Positions 21,501-27,591 of a DNA stretch of 64,000 nucleotides are shown piece after piece (position 1 is the first letter of the stretch; each line of letters starts with the position of its first letter). The notes beneath the pieces are model-generated. The model did no database searches. It saw only the letters and a program-made list of their open reading frames with translations, and had not been told where the DNA came from. The translations under genes and the position numbers were made by a program. Location of the stretch: positions 124,001 to 188,000 of the forward strand of contig NZ_JHBV01000039.1 of assembly GCF_000724545.1 (NCBI RefSeq), written 5' to 3'. This DNA comes from Aureispira sp. CCB-QB1 (lineage in GTDB: Bacteria > Bacteroidota > Bacteroidia > Chitinophagales > Saprospiraceae).

Positions 21501-24500
21501 GAGACATGACTATTGCGGACTGTTCTCTTACTGGAATTGGGTATATGGATGGACCGGGTGTACACCACGTAACAGATTCTTCTTATCAATTTAATCCTCT
21601 AGCAGTTCCGACAGGAAATGTAGAAGTGAAATATGTTTATACCGATGTTAGAGGTTGTCAAGATAGTTTAGTTTATCCAATTACAGTAGATACAGCACCA
21701 ATTGTTAGCTTTACCGATTTGCCGCCAACATATTGCGAAAATGAGCCAACTTTATTGTTAACAGGTACACCTCTAGGAGGGCAATTTACTAGTACGATGG
21801 GGACGAACTTGGTACCAGTAGGTTTAGCAGTATTAGATACAGCCAACTTCCCTGTAAATTACCAAACAAATACAACAGGCAACGATATTGTTACCTACCG
21901 TTTTGAAGATAACAATGGTTGCGTGGAAATTGTACATGATACGATAGACATTGTACCATTGTTGGATAGTGTGTATATTGCTAATTCTTTAGATCCATTT
22001 GGAAATGGCCATTGTGTGGATGCAGATTCAACAATATTAGATGTGAACTTATTCTCTGGAACATTAATTACGAATGGTACATTCTATGGTGCAGGAGTTC
22101 GGAATGGAACAGCTGGTGCAGGTGGTGCAATTTTCTATCCTGATTCAGCAGAAATAGATATGGGGCATACAGGTGATGTGACAGTAGAATACATCTACAA
22201 TACAACGACAGGTTGTGCAGATACAACTAGATTTACAACTAGAGTACATGCTTTACCAGATTTAACTTTTATGAATCTGCCAGATAGTCTTTGTCTCAAC
22301 GCAGATTCGTTCCAAGTAGTTGCTATCAATCATGTTGTGACTGGAGCGATGGGACAAATAATGTATGCGGATACCTTGATTAATGAAGGAACATATATAG
22401 CAAGAGATACTAGTGGTAATAATTTACCAAACTTCATACAACTATTTGATACTTTGTATCCTTATACAGCAGATGGATACAGCCAAGTAAATGTTACTTA
22501 TTCCTACACAGCTCCTAGTTCATTGGGATTATGTTCTAGTACAATATATGATAGTGTAAGGATAGATACGGTGCCTATTGTGTACTTTGAAGATTTGAGA
22601 CCTTATTATTGTGAAAATGAGCCTCAAAGTATTTTCTTAGCATTCCCTGCATTTAGTGTGGGTTCAGGATATTTATCAATTGATTCGACACGAATTGATA
22701 GCAGCTTCTTCTGGATTGATCCAAGCACAATGGTAGGCCCAGGACAAACAACCGCTGTTTACCCTGTTTATTATACATTTACAGATACAAGGGGGTGTAG
22801 AGGCGAAGGCTATGATACCTTTGAAGTAAGACCTTATCCAAGAATCGTGTTTGATCCTATGGCGCAAGATACATTCTGTCGTCAAGTAGGGCGTTATGAT
22901 TTAAGACAACTAGTCGTCGCTCCTACAGGAGGATACTTTACAGATAATTTAGCATTGACAAGTATTCAAGACAGTTTCTTTTTGAATTTGAATGCTTTGG
23001 CTGGCCCTAGATTGGTTACTTATCATTATGTAGATCCAGCAACACAATGCGAAAATCAAGATTCTATTTGGCTCTATTTGTTTAATGCCCCTGAGATTGA
23101 CTTTACTGTCTATGGAGGGTGTGCTCAAATGGATATTACGTTTGATCCAGTTACTAATAATTTGGTAAATGGAATTGACTCGATTACTAGTATTTGGTGG
23201 GATTTTGAAGGAAATGGAATGATCACAAACTCTCCTTTGGATACTTCGGCAATAACAATGCCCGATATGCTATATCAATATACGGCAAGCGGCACTTACA
23301 ACGTAACTTTGAATGTTCAAAATCAAGGTAGTTGTCCTGCAAGTCTTACTAAACCGTTGATAATATCTCCTTATCACGACTTAGCTTCTGATTATTTTGA
23401 AGATTTCAACAGTGGTGCTGGGGACTGGTATGATGATCAACCGATAGATGTAACTCCAAGCAATGTTTGGACTCATGAGAATAGTTTGACAGGCAATCAT
23501 ATTAGTAATTCCAATGGATTTTGGGTAACAATGGCCGCAGGTCCTCTTTATGAGGTCAACCAATCGGCTTGGGTTTATAGTCCCTGTTTTGACTTTACCA
23601 ATTCAAGACGACCGATGATTGCATTGGATTTATGGAGAGATGCATCTCCTAGAATTGATGGTGCTGTGCTAGAGTTTTATAACAACACTAGCAACCAATG
23701 GGAGTTAGTTGGGGATGTTGGAGAAGGAATTAATTGGTATCAATATGACTTTGTTTTGAGTCAACCAGGTAACCAATTGAATATGATTAATCCCAAAGGA
23801 TGGTCGGGACGTAGTAATGGTCCAGAAAGTGCACGTTTGCGTTTGGATCAATTTAAAGGACAGAGAGATGTTCGCTTCCGTATCGCCTTTGCATCGGCTT
23901 TACAATCTGTAATTGATTCTTTATCAGGTAATGATTATGAAGGTGTTGCGTTTGATAATGTATGGATTGGAGAGCGAACTAGAAATGTATTGGTAGAACA
24001 TTTTGATCATGTTAATTATGTGAATAGTAATAGCATTCCTTCTTCTGTTATCAATCAATCTGTTTACAATAAGATCTTTAACTCTTGGAATGGTTTAGAT
24101 GTTATTTTGATTCAGTATCAAACAGAAGATTTAAGCTTGACCGCTGATCCATTGTATTTAGATAATGAGCCTGATTTGAGCTCACGTCAGTATCAATATT
24201 CTGCTCAGCCTAATAATATTTTTATAGATGGACAAACGGTGGGAGATGGCTTGTCAGAATCATTAAGCCAGTGGCATCTAGATCATGATATGTTGCAGTT
24301 CCCTGATTTTGATATTCAAATTACGACTCCTGTTAGTATTGTTAATGGCGTATTGACTGCTGAGGCAACTGTGGAAGCATTAACAGCAAAAGATTCTAGT
24401 ATTATTTATACAACACGAGTAGCTGTTATTCAAGATAGCTTTACCTATGTTGGAAACTCGCATATACTTAGTGCCTTCCGTAAAATGTTACCCAATAATG

Positions 24501-24988
24501 CTGGTATCAGAAAAACAAATGGTTGGCAGCAAGGGGAACAACAGCTAATTAATGAGCCTTTGACGCTCTCAACATTAGGACAACGAGTGCCTGTTGATGA
24601 AACACAGTTAGAAGTTATTGTTTTTGTACAAAATGCCAATGATAATTCAAGAGAGGTGTATCAAGCTTCTACAACACAGGATTTGAATAGGTATACTGGA
24701 ACAATAAAAGTAGAAGATGACGAGGCAACAGAAATCTTTAGCTTAAATGTTTATCCAAACCCATCTAGCAATTTATTTAATGTCTCATTTGATAAAGCGT
24801 TAGAAGGGGAGTATAATTGGCGATTGGTTGATGTTACAGGACGTGTTCTCCAAACAGGACAAACGGCTAAAGGAACAGAACAATTTACAATTAATGCAGA
24901 GCGATTAGTTGATGGTGCTTACTTCTTTATTATTAACAGTGATGATAATAGAGCATACGCACAACGAAAATTAATTGTTATTAAATAA
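12551..24988 (+). CDS. Giant (4,145-residue) T9SS-secreted Ig-like repeat surface protein
   Basis: This complete gene has a signal peptide at residues 1-26 (hydrophobic LFFVFVLIFF, cleavage near ILAS). Residues about 30-1130 are cysteine-containing Ig-like domains. Residues about 1140-2060 hold at least seven Ig-like repeats with CxGCxYxW or FRYQWYKD motifs, interrupted at about 1757-1930 by an adhesin/MAM-like domain (ENFETG ... GFAIDNVLI). A second such domain lies at about 2824-2987 (DEKFNSGIPPSW ... LRLDNVRM). Between and after these come YCENEP/GGxF domains. A PKD-like domain is at about 3517-3607, a third jelly-roll domain at about 3614-3807, a thioredoxin/Omp28-like domain lacking CxxC at about 3807-4047, and the T9SS sorting domain (LNVYPNPSSNLFNV) at about 4060-4145. 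Its C-terminal half is paralogous to the protein ending at 7649. It is predicted to form a long surface fibre or adhesin; the ligand is unknown. Confidence 0.93.
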   Translation: MKYLDNLHPTLFFVFVLIFFSKDILASNFTYEIEIGGVYQDLVKTNTLSICPNTNYNIRIKTATAGQIGHFVSSNPGAIEFSNNGGVTFSTGPLCTDGATQEIMVVRFLSAGSQGIVIYDYTGGPIGDCASLGTGTLGTGSTFNFTVQEPVSPVLDTDIDACVNSGDLIITGGCLATGALCTGNTVTYEWFQGASSLAGPSTAASSGNEFTVTAGTISGLTAGTGNFTLTMVIYKDHTGIVCADQADITVHRRELPALSSLTFDKSMAAGNASNAYTSNSTSPATEAEICLNEDQDVSVTCTGACPPNASVNGSNYEWFIRPSTETLLTGPNVQSSGATNGTTGSTNASGTGEFTINPSTLSINPGIHDVLVVATNEWGCTAQLELADEFIVNDLPGVELQHDGSLGGALTSLDGVTVCRGREIALSPYVCDANNYTTNPATVYTKNLTNNSDPNNPSLASAGAYNSPCGGTNNDYFAYLEWRAFNGATQLDFTGGSNPFTAVAPTGGSTILFSNNPSSANTAVIRTEITGTITYELTAIGHNGCSNTDEIDVVVQDPEITYRTPDGTIHNQNGVISACENTTIDVEALCDLCESSFNVSWGNNGGPNPLNPTPTSNATSNPVTSSTIVVSGGTDTRYYANISDSKGCVNQNNTNSFRLRGVEAPSVTSITYANPLCSGDDFRIELSGPAATPMAGYRYDLYDGDPSAGGVLVYSCSGNCDIQNVNTTANTVDLVTSAISGQTAYQPVDGKTYYLVAKQSGDCETTVMGATAVVNESPNTLVGTGSVFDRNPNNEYCNNQTGRLFLDLNGGSTSWNFAWSRTNQTPAPSGPPTNIPAVDIAGFTDGGQSSGSFWGFLNPPIGASIINNPPISGNYTVDFEVVVTNGGCSQTVPFTGIEIINCEAPVLQAELLDEFGAPVSGFSLSDIGTPAYNYVCEGGSLRLRAEKGSSSYSAIYSWNTGENTAEIIVPTSPSSPDTFYRSVYVMRDLGGGVLDTTGFLEHTFVVSRGNVNFYPQGDNSSTIDTSICETEQLFAQANCPTCLGDLSYIWDVSTTNDTVHATNGSTYQLYATGPPVGMPLANFDVNLTLKHGELGSCEETVVRQISVNDLPVVSLVYTSSAYNGGSLPSPAYLCDGDVATLTANCLGCNPTLSTYTWNTGATTPSINIASQGGYYAQITNEDGCRQITQVAVVVDALDGLNSPVVANPSEICDGNPVALEIAPCVGCSYQWIDQTTAATIPSGRIHSTVDTGVYYAVVTNAQNCTYQTAQLLINETTPAVPSIWGTTDSVCANQTARLWTNSGTGFRYQWYKDDGSGFYLISGATDSSYTTIPGEIGTFKVAVIYPNGCIEESNLFIINSATFTPNIYNNGINEICKGATVELSTDLYANWQYQWYRDGILIQDTSATGSIYYADSAGSYYVEVTNYNLCVVQSSTINLIKTTLSKPTATTTTPTICPGELGKLSVSLCTGCRYEWFNTTPTSLAPSSVLGFNYNSVTASGDYYAVVSKGICSETSDTVNITVNPVFTPAITSSSNVVCDGRNALLVTPGCTGCSYSWLKDGAPVLGALNDTFHNITSIIDTGDYQIAVDYPNGCSDTSITLTVSNGSYNIDLVIDTSNNRPLDSVICNGVGEVLTASTSITRTGTYFYTLYLDNTPVTNYSNVTFSSFPGDSAGIYTVQAIDPLGCRALSNLLPLRKVDVVPILTSRATADPNSVTASAICTDSGTVHLDVSNCTGCDFLWVRSSNLVSDTITSIDTLLIENFETGTLATGWTRLPTTVSLTTGGWVIDSSHYLSSTGFPIPSTGRSIIAASNDDTCSCNMIEDRIITDGIDLSITSVSLLEEARLAYDGYYIGTSVATVDVSTTSATGPWTTISTVNSNPEWQTRYVDLTNYIDSGTIWLSFHHSDTGVNVIGPNAKGFAIDNVLITRHKRTTYITSEGTAGTGGYTVTATNDGCSAISNLVTIADLTIIANPLNSEANTTDTSICNGQSVTLEHAASMGNPSTHCSGCSFRWLRTLNPINGASNYQYVTSTPGTYNLEVTTSDGCVDTSSVISIRQVDPPSGLTLDFDSLVYVSPTVQATGTPLASNGDSIDMNNWIFPAYARHDLANTNFSSYFRSAPFNGALAANAGLQGTDSINFHPADSLSGYHLITYYYDTLGCVFTVSDVLEVLPPAAISVTNLNPSSVAYEACVGDDLVINAVNLDFAIDQVFAFDADDNYQLIGANSITSTSDTFGTNVRWNTNINLTVPGNAYASYLMLIGDNLVTGRRDTLFTSYVLIHNTDLSFTGLPNMLCSNGEGITLFGSPTGGSFSARDISTGALIPGAFVGDTLYPQQFNQSAYVDGNQYVDIYYSYTETYTNGNLCPDNDTVSKRKEVKDVRLTDVQFNTISVSQTRELLTNLVYQTTPYAARPNKQPLYVSTFSGSFTNPAGRPTEFLPANAGVGTHALTYSIKSGDCINSVEDSITVVAAPTPIPMPDTICRNYGTTPFAREIARFPYSPPSVSYPPNTAVASYTDELNIINVTGAGVTAVSTVPGNESYTYDPTLVSGNYDTLIIEYGFYRDEDTLDVYGSGNPVDFDTLEYVVARIVKPIYIEDLTPVNIIDTIVSPFYCQENILHLLAGNPSNNSFGGGIFMLYGGTNQYQFGDTLFNSVINPYDVNHLENAITTYDLVYILDGVVCNNSDTMSITINRGLNPTFATANGLDEFCDTDPNVQIIHNVSSPDTAIWTIGGVPQPSYVFGPDPLDPGLHVVELQQLSTYIQGNDTFVCSASAIDTFTIHALPALTMLPPLETQYCANDTVVDLTVSPTPSCNVYGASGHIVLDEKFNSGIPPSWNSTYSFGGKNWTGATSLPQGGTGGAAFIDTSHVLTDSWLITKSLNLVAGHRYRLTYMVRAGELDSTCSGFCDAALVVAMGPAANPANMGAQLDLQLAISEDRTYVRYVVDHYHDPLLGFTTGTYHLGFRSATPAYGRSLRLDNVRMRDMTIADCSLTGIGYMDGPGVHHVTDSSYQFNPLAVPTGNVEVKYVYTDVRGCQDSLVYPITVDTAPIVSFTDLPPTYCENEPTLLLTGTPLGGQFTSTMGTNLVPVGLAVLDTANFPVNYQTNTTGNDIVTYRFEDNNGCVEIVHDTIDIVPLLDSVYIANSLDPFGNGHCVDADSTILDVNLFSGTLITNGTFYGAGVRNGTAGAGGAIFYPDSAEIDMGHTGDVTVEYIYNTTTGCADTTRFTTRVHALPDLTFMNLPDSLCLNADSFQVVAINHVVTGAMGQIMYADTLINEGTYIARDTSGNNLPNFIQLFDTLYPYTADGYSQVNVTYSYTAPSSLGLCSSTIYDSVRIDTVPIVYFEDLRPYYCENEPQSIFLAFPAFSVGSGYLSIDSTRIDSSFFWIDPSTMVGPGQTTAVYPVYYTFTDTRGCRGEGYDTFEVRPYPRIVFDPMAQDTFCRQVGRYDLRQLVVAPTGGYFTDNLALTSIQDSFFLNLNALAGPRLVTYHYVDPATQCENQDSIWLYLFNAPEIDFTVYGGCAQMDITFDPVTNNLVNGIDSITSIWWDFEGNGMITNSPLDTSAITMPDMLYQYTASGTYNVTLNVQNQGSCPASLTKPLIISPYHDLASDYFEDFNSGAGDWYDDQPIDVTPSNVWTHENSLTGNHISNSNGFWVTMAAGPLYEVNQSAWVYSPCFDFTNSRRPMIALDLWRDASPRIDGAVLEFYNNTSNQWELVGDVGEGINWYQYDFVLSQPGNQLNMINPKGWSGRSNGPESARLRLDQFKGQRDVRFRIAFASALQSVIDSLSGNDYEGVAFDNVWIGERTRNVLVEHFDHVNYVNSNSIPSSVINQSVYNKIFNSWNGLDVILIQYQTEDLSLTADPLYLDNEPDLSSRQYQYSAQPNNIFIDGQTVGDGLSESLSQWHLDHDMLQFPDFDIQITTPVSIVNGVLTAEATVEALTAKDSSIIYTTRVAVIQDSFTYVGNSHILSAFRKMLPNNAGIRKTNGWQQGEQQLINEPLTLSTLGQRVPVDETQLEVIVFVQNANDNSREVYQASTTQDLNRYTGTIKVEDDEATEIFSLNVYPNPSSNLFNVSFDKALEGEYNWRLVDVTGRVLQTGQTAKGTEQFTINAERLVDGAYFFIINSDDNRAYAQRKLIVIK

Positions 24989-25017
24989 TATAGCAGAAGA
25001 TACCGTTTAGGTAAGAG

Positions 25018-25054
25018 GAGCTAGGCTGATATTTTAGTCTAGCTCTTTTTTTTT
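25018..25054 (+). terminator. Strong intrinsic terminator after second giant gene
   Basis: GAGCTAGGCT pairs with AGTCTAGCTC (10 bp, one G-T pair) around an 8-base loop and is followed by nine T residues. It ends the giant gene before the convergent gene at 25106-26248. Confidence 0.9.
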
Positions 25055-25105
25055 GCGTTTTACAAGATTTGTCTAAGAAATGCTCCGATTAGAAGTAAGT
25101 GCTTC

Positions 25106-26248
25106 TTAGCTAGATTTTGAGATTTGTCTAAAATGAATTAAAACCAACAGAAGAATATAGAGGCAAGCACTAATCGTAATCAAACCAGAGATTTGATATT
25201 GGTAAATTAAGAAGGTAACGATTAAGTTCGTGGCACCTGCCAATAAAACTAGAGGTAGTGCTAACTTTTTAAAGTGATGAGCACCAAAAGCCACCCACAC
25301 AATCAAAAACGGAACTAACATAAATAAAATACGGTCGTAGAGGTAAGGCCAAAAGAAGGGAAGCAAAAACCATCCTGTAACAAAGGTTAGGAATAATGCA
25401 GCGTAAATTTGCGTCCATTGGCGAAAAGCAATGTTTTTAAACAAACCAACTAAAAAAAGAAACCAATATAAATCTATTGTATGGTAACTTTGGGCAATAA
25501 AACTTTTCCAATAAAAGGCTGGTGGATCACTATGACCAAACTTAATCCAGTCCCAAATGGATATTCCCCAAATACTGTCAATTAGGTAGTTTCCAATTAA
25601 AAATGTGCCTAAAAAAAAACTTCCAAGGACAGCATAGATTGTTATTTTTATTTTAGGAGTATGATGAGGGTGGAGGAGGATCAAAAAGAAAGTAAACATG
25701 CCTGTAATAATAATAGATTCTTTGATAAAAAATCCGATTCCCATAAATCCCCCCAAGAAAGCGATATGTCTCCAAGAGAGTTTGGGAGAACAGAAACATT
25801 TTAGGCTCCACAAAACACCCCAAAGCATCCAAAACCAGCCTAATCCATCGGTAAGAATAGCTAATCCGTAGACTGCCATAGGTTGGCATAGAGTATAAGC
25901 AAGCATTGCCAAGTAAGCCAAATAGTCTTTAGAGGTAACAAAAAAAACTATTTTATACAATACAAAAGCACTCAACCAGTAGGCTAGAAGCTGCTGAATG
26001 AAAAAGCCATATTGGATGGGGATTTCAAAGAAATAGTATAGACAAGTTGGAATGAATAAGCTAAGTGGTTTGCTCAATCGAAATAAACGATCGGGCTGAG
26101 AGGACTCCCCAAGTAATAATTCAACTGCATTAATAAAACTTGGAGAATCTGTCTGAAAAAACATAAAATAAAACAAGCATATCGAAAAGACACTTGTTCC
26201 TAATAATGTAAAAATTAGCTGCGTTTTTGATATGGTAGCCTTAGACAA
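25106..26248 (-). CDS. Multi-spanning membrane protein, GT-C glycosyltransferase-like
   Basis: This 380-residue protein has about ten predicted hydrophobic helices. The first periplasmic loop has an acidic residue in FFQTDSPSF (Asp34), followed by an amphipathic segment, as in GT-C lipid-linked-sugar transferases of the ArnT/PMT/RgtA-like group. Aromatic-rich helices such as GLGWFWMLWGVLWSLK also fit. Family assignment is by topology only, so sugar and acceptor are unknown. It starts 5 bases after the stop of the lipoprotein gene 26254-27114, so the two are almost certainly co-transcribed. It ends facing the giant gene, sharing the terminator region. It could instead be a membrane protein of unknown function with no transferase activity. 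Confidence 0.75.
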   Translation of the reverse strand: MSKATISKTQLIFTLLGTSVFSICLFYFMFFQTDSPSFINAVELLLGESSQPDRLFRLSKPLSLFIPTCLYYFFEIPIQYGFFIQQLLAYWLSAFVLYKIVFFVTSKDYLAYLAMLAYTLCQPMAVYGLAILTDGLGWFWMLWGVLWSLKCFCSPKLSWRHIAFLGGFMGIGFFIKESIIITGMFTFFLILLHPHHTPKIKITIYAVLGSFFLGTFLIGNYLIDSIWGISIWDWIKFGHSDPPAFYWKSFIAQSYHTIDLYWFLFLVGLFKNIAFRQWTQIYAALFLTFVTGWFLLPFFWPYLYDRILFMLVPFLIVWVAFGAHHFKKLALPLVLLAGATNLIVTFLIYQYQISGLITISACLYILLLVLIHFRQISKSS

Positions 26249-26253
26249 AGGTT

Positions 26254-27114
26254 TTAGTTTAGCAAGCTCTTGAATTGAGGATAACCTCCTTCGTCAACTT
26301 CTCCACTACAAGATAAAGAATCCTTTACATCATTAAAAAGATGAGAGGCATAATCGTTTGAAGACTGAGTGCGAGGAAATAATTGATACCAGTTAAGATT
26401 ACTATTTCGGTTGTGAATAAACCAATCAGAGTAAGTTTGTACATCGTACCCCAGTTCACAAATCGCCTTTTCTGCTTCATCATCCAACAACTCAACAATA
26501 CTCGTTTGATACGGTTCGTTTTCTAAAACATCCAAAATAGAACAAATATCAGCCCCTGACCCTGCATTAATTTTACCTCCTAAAGCTAAATCTAGTAAAA
26601 AGTTAGTAGAAAAACGTGCTTCTAATTTTTCGATATCATAACGATTCTTAGAACAAGCCATTAGATGTGCTAAAACAGGCGCAAATTGAGCTTCATAATT
26701 AATGTTTTTCAAAAAATCCTTGTACAAGTAAATATATCCTCCAGGAACCACAAAAGCACCAGTATAACCCGCCTTGTGAATCACACGAACCGTTGGAGTC
26801 GCAGAGGGGGAGAGAGCGTTGGATTGATTGGCACCTACTGTCAAAAAACCACTAGATCCATTGATAGATTGACTAATTTGATAAATATAATTATAAATAG
26901 CTGGATGAGACTGTTGATTGAGCAGGGAGAGGTCAGAGGAGGTGTCAATGTGAGTTAACAAAGCCCGATCGATGGCACGTCCAATATTGGCGTCGTCTTC
27001 AGAAGTAATGATATGTTTGGCTTCGACAGCTTCCTTTTCGCAACTAATTGTTAATAGGACAATAAAAAATGCAATTGTAGCAAAATAGAAATTACGCGTA
27101 AAAAAAAAGTTCAT
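26254..27114 (-). CDS. M48-like lipoprotein lacking the HExxH zinc motif
   Basis: This 286-residue protein has a lipoprotein signal ending in LLTISC (Cys25). The body follows the layout of M48 metallopeptidase lipoproteins: an early SEDDANIGRAIDRAL segment, the strand VVPGGYIYLYKDFL at about 122-135, and a helix that should hold HExxH. Here it reads HLMAC (150-154), so one catalytic Glu and one zinc His are missing. A DEAEKAICELGYD segment (about 212-224) matches the downstream ExxxD helix. It is therefore probably an inactive, possibly scaffolding, relative of M48 peptidases. It is the first gene of a two-gene unit with the membrane protein at 25106. The family match is by pattern; loss of catalysis is inferred from the motif. 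Confidence 0.72.
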   Translation of the reverse strand: MNFFFTRNFYFATIAFFIVLLTISCEKEAVEAKHIITSEDDANIGRAIDRALLTHIDTSSDLSLLNQQSHPAIYNYIYQISQSINGSSGFLTVGANQSNALSPSATPTVRVIHKAGYTGAFVVPGGYIYLYKDFLKNINYEAQFAPVLAHLMACSKNRYDIEKLEARFSTNFLLDLALGGKINAGSGADICSILDVLENEPYQTSIVELLDDEAEKAICELGYDVQTYSDWFIHNRNSNLNWYQLFPRTQSSNDYASHLFNDVKDSLSCSGEVDEGGYPQFKSLLN

Positions 27115-27591
27115 ACTTATAAATTAAGTCTGTTGTATTCAACAATAGTTCGTTGAAAAACTTTATTTGATTGATAATCAATAAATTGAAGATTTATTGC
27201 GTTTTGTGTTAAGGTTTTGATTATCAAATTAATATAAATGTGTTTTTTTGTCTTTTTGGTAACTGAGCTTGCGATCTCACGAGCGTAGCGAGCTAAAAAA
27301 GTAAAAAATCAACGAACTACTAATTCAAGGTCTTTTTCATTAAAAAACGACAATCAAAAAACTAATCTACAGCCTACTGATTGTATACAGAATCTTTAAA
27401 AACAATTAGAATAATTGGGAGTTTATCTCTATCATTGTGTTATCATTTGGGGTAGTTTTGGGCAAATATACTATTTTATTGATATAGTGCAAATGCTTCA
27501 ATAAATATACCACCTAACAACTATTTTACATTAATTACTGTTTTAGGTGTGTACTTTAACATTTTTGCAAGTCTTGATTCTAAATTAAACA
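27115..27591. other. Intergenic region with MITE-like repeat, divergent promoters
   Basis: This 477-base gap lies between divergently transcribed genes (M48-like lipoprotein on -, uvrA on +). The first part is occupied by the 183-base repeat described separately. The remaining 260 or so bases before uvrA must carry its promoter, but no convincing -33/-7 pair was found. Confidence 0.6.
27142..27324 (+). repeat. 183-bp MITE-like repeat, copy R1
   Basis: The left end ACAATAGTTCGTTG and the right end CAACGAACTACTAAT form an imperfect terminal inverted repeat with TAGTTCGTTG at its core. Inside are an inverted pair built on GATTGATAATCAA and TTGATTATCAAATT, and a GC-richer palindromic block at 27265-27294 (GAGCTTGCG ... 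CGTAGCGAGCT). A full-length relative of equal length lies at 58437-58619. No coding capacity is seen. It is probably a non-autonomous mobile element or REP-like unit. Confidence 0.8.

Noticed and set aside
26686-26958. 90-codon + strand frame inside the M48-like lipoprotein gene
   Set aside because: It is a shadow of the - strand gene, which has a lipoprotein signal and a recognisable domain.
27265-27294. GC-richer palindromic block considered as a tRNA or small RNA gene
   Set aside because: No cloverleaf, no CCA-like end, and the block belongs to a repeat found in several intergenic sites.
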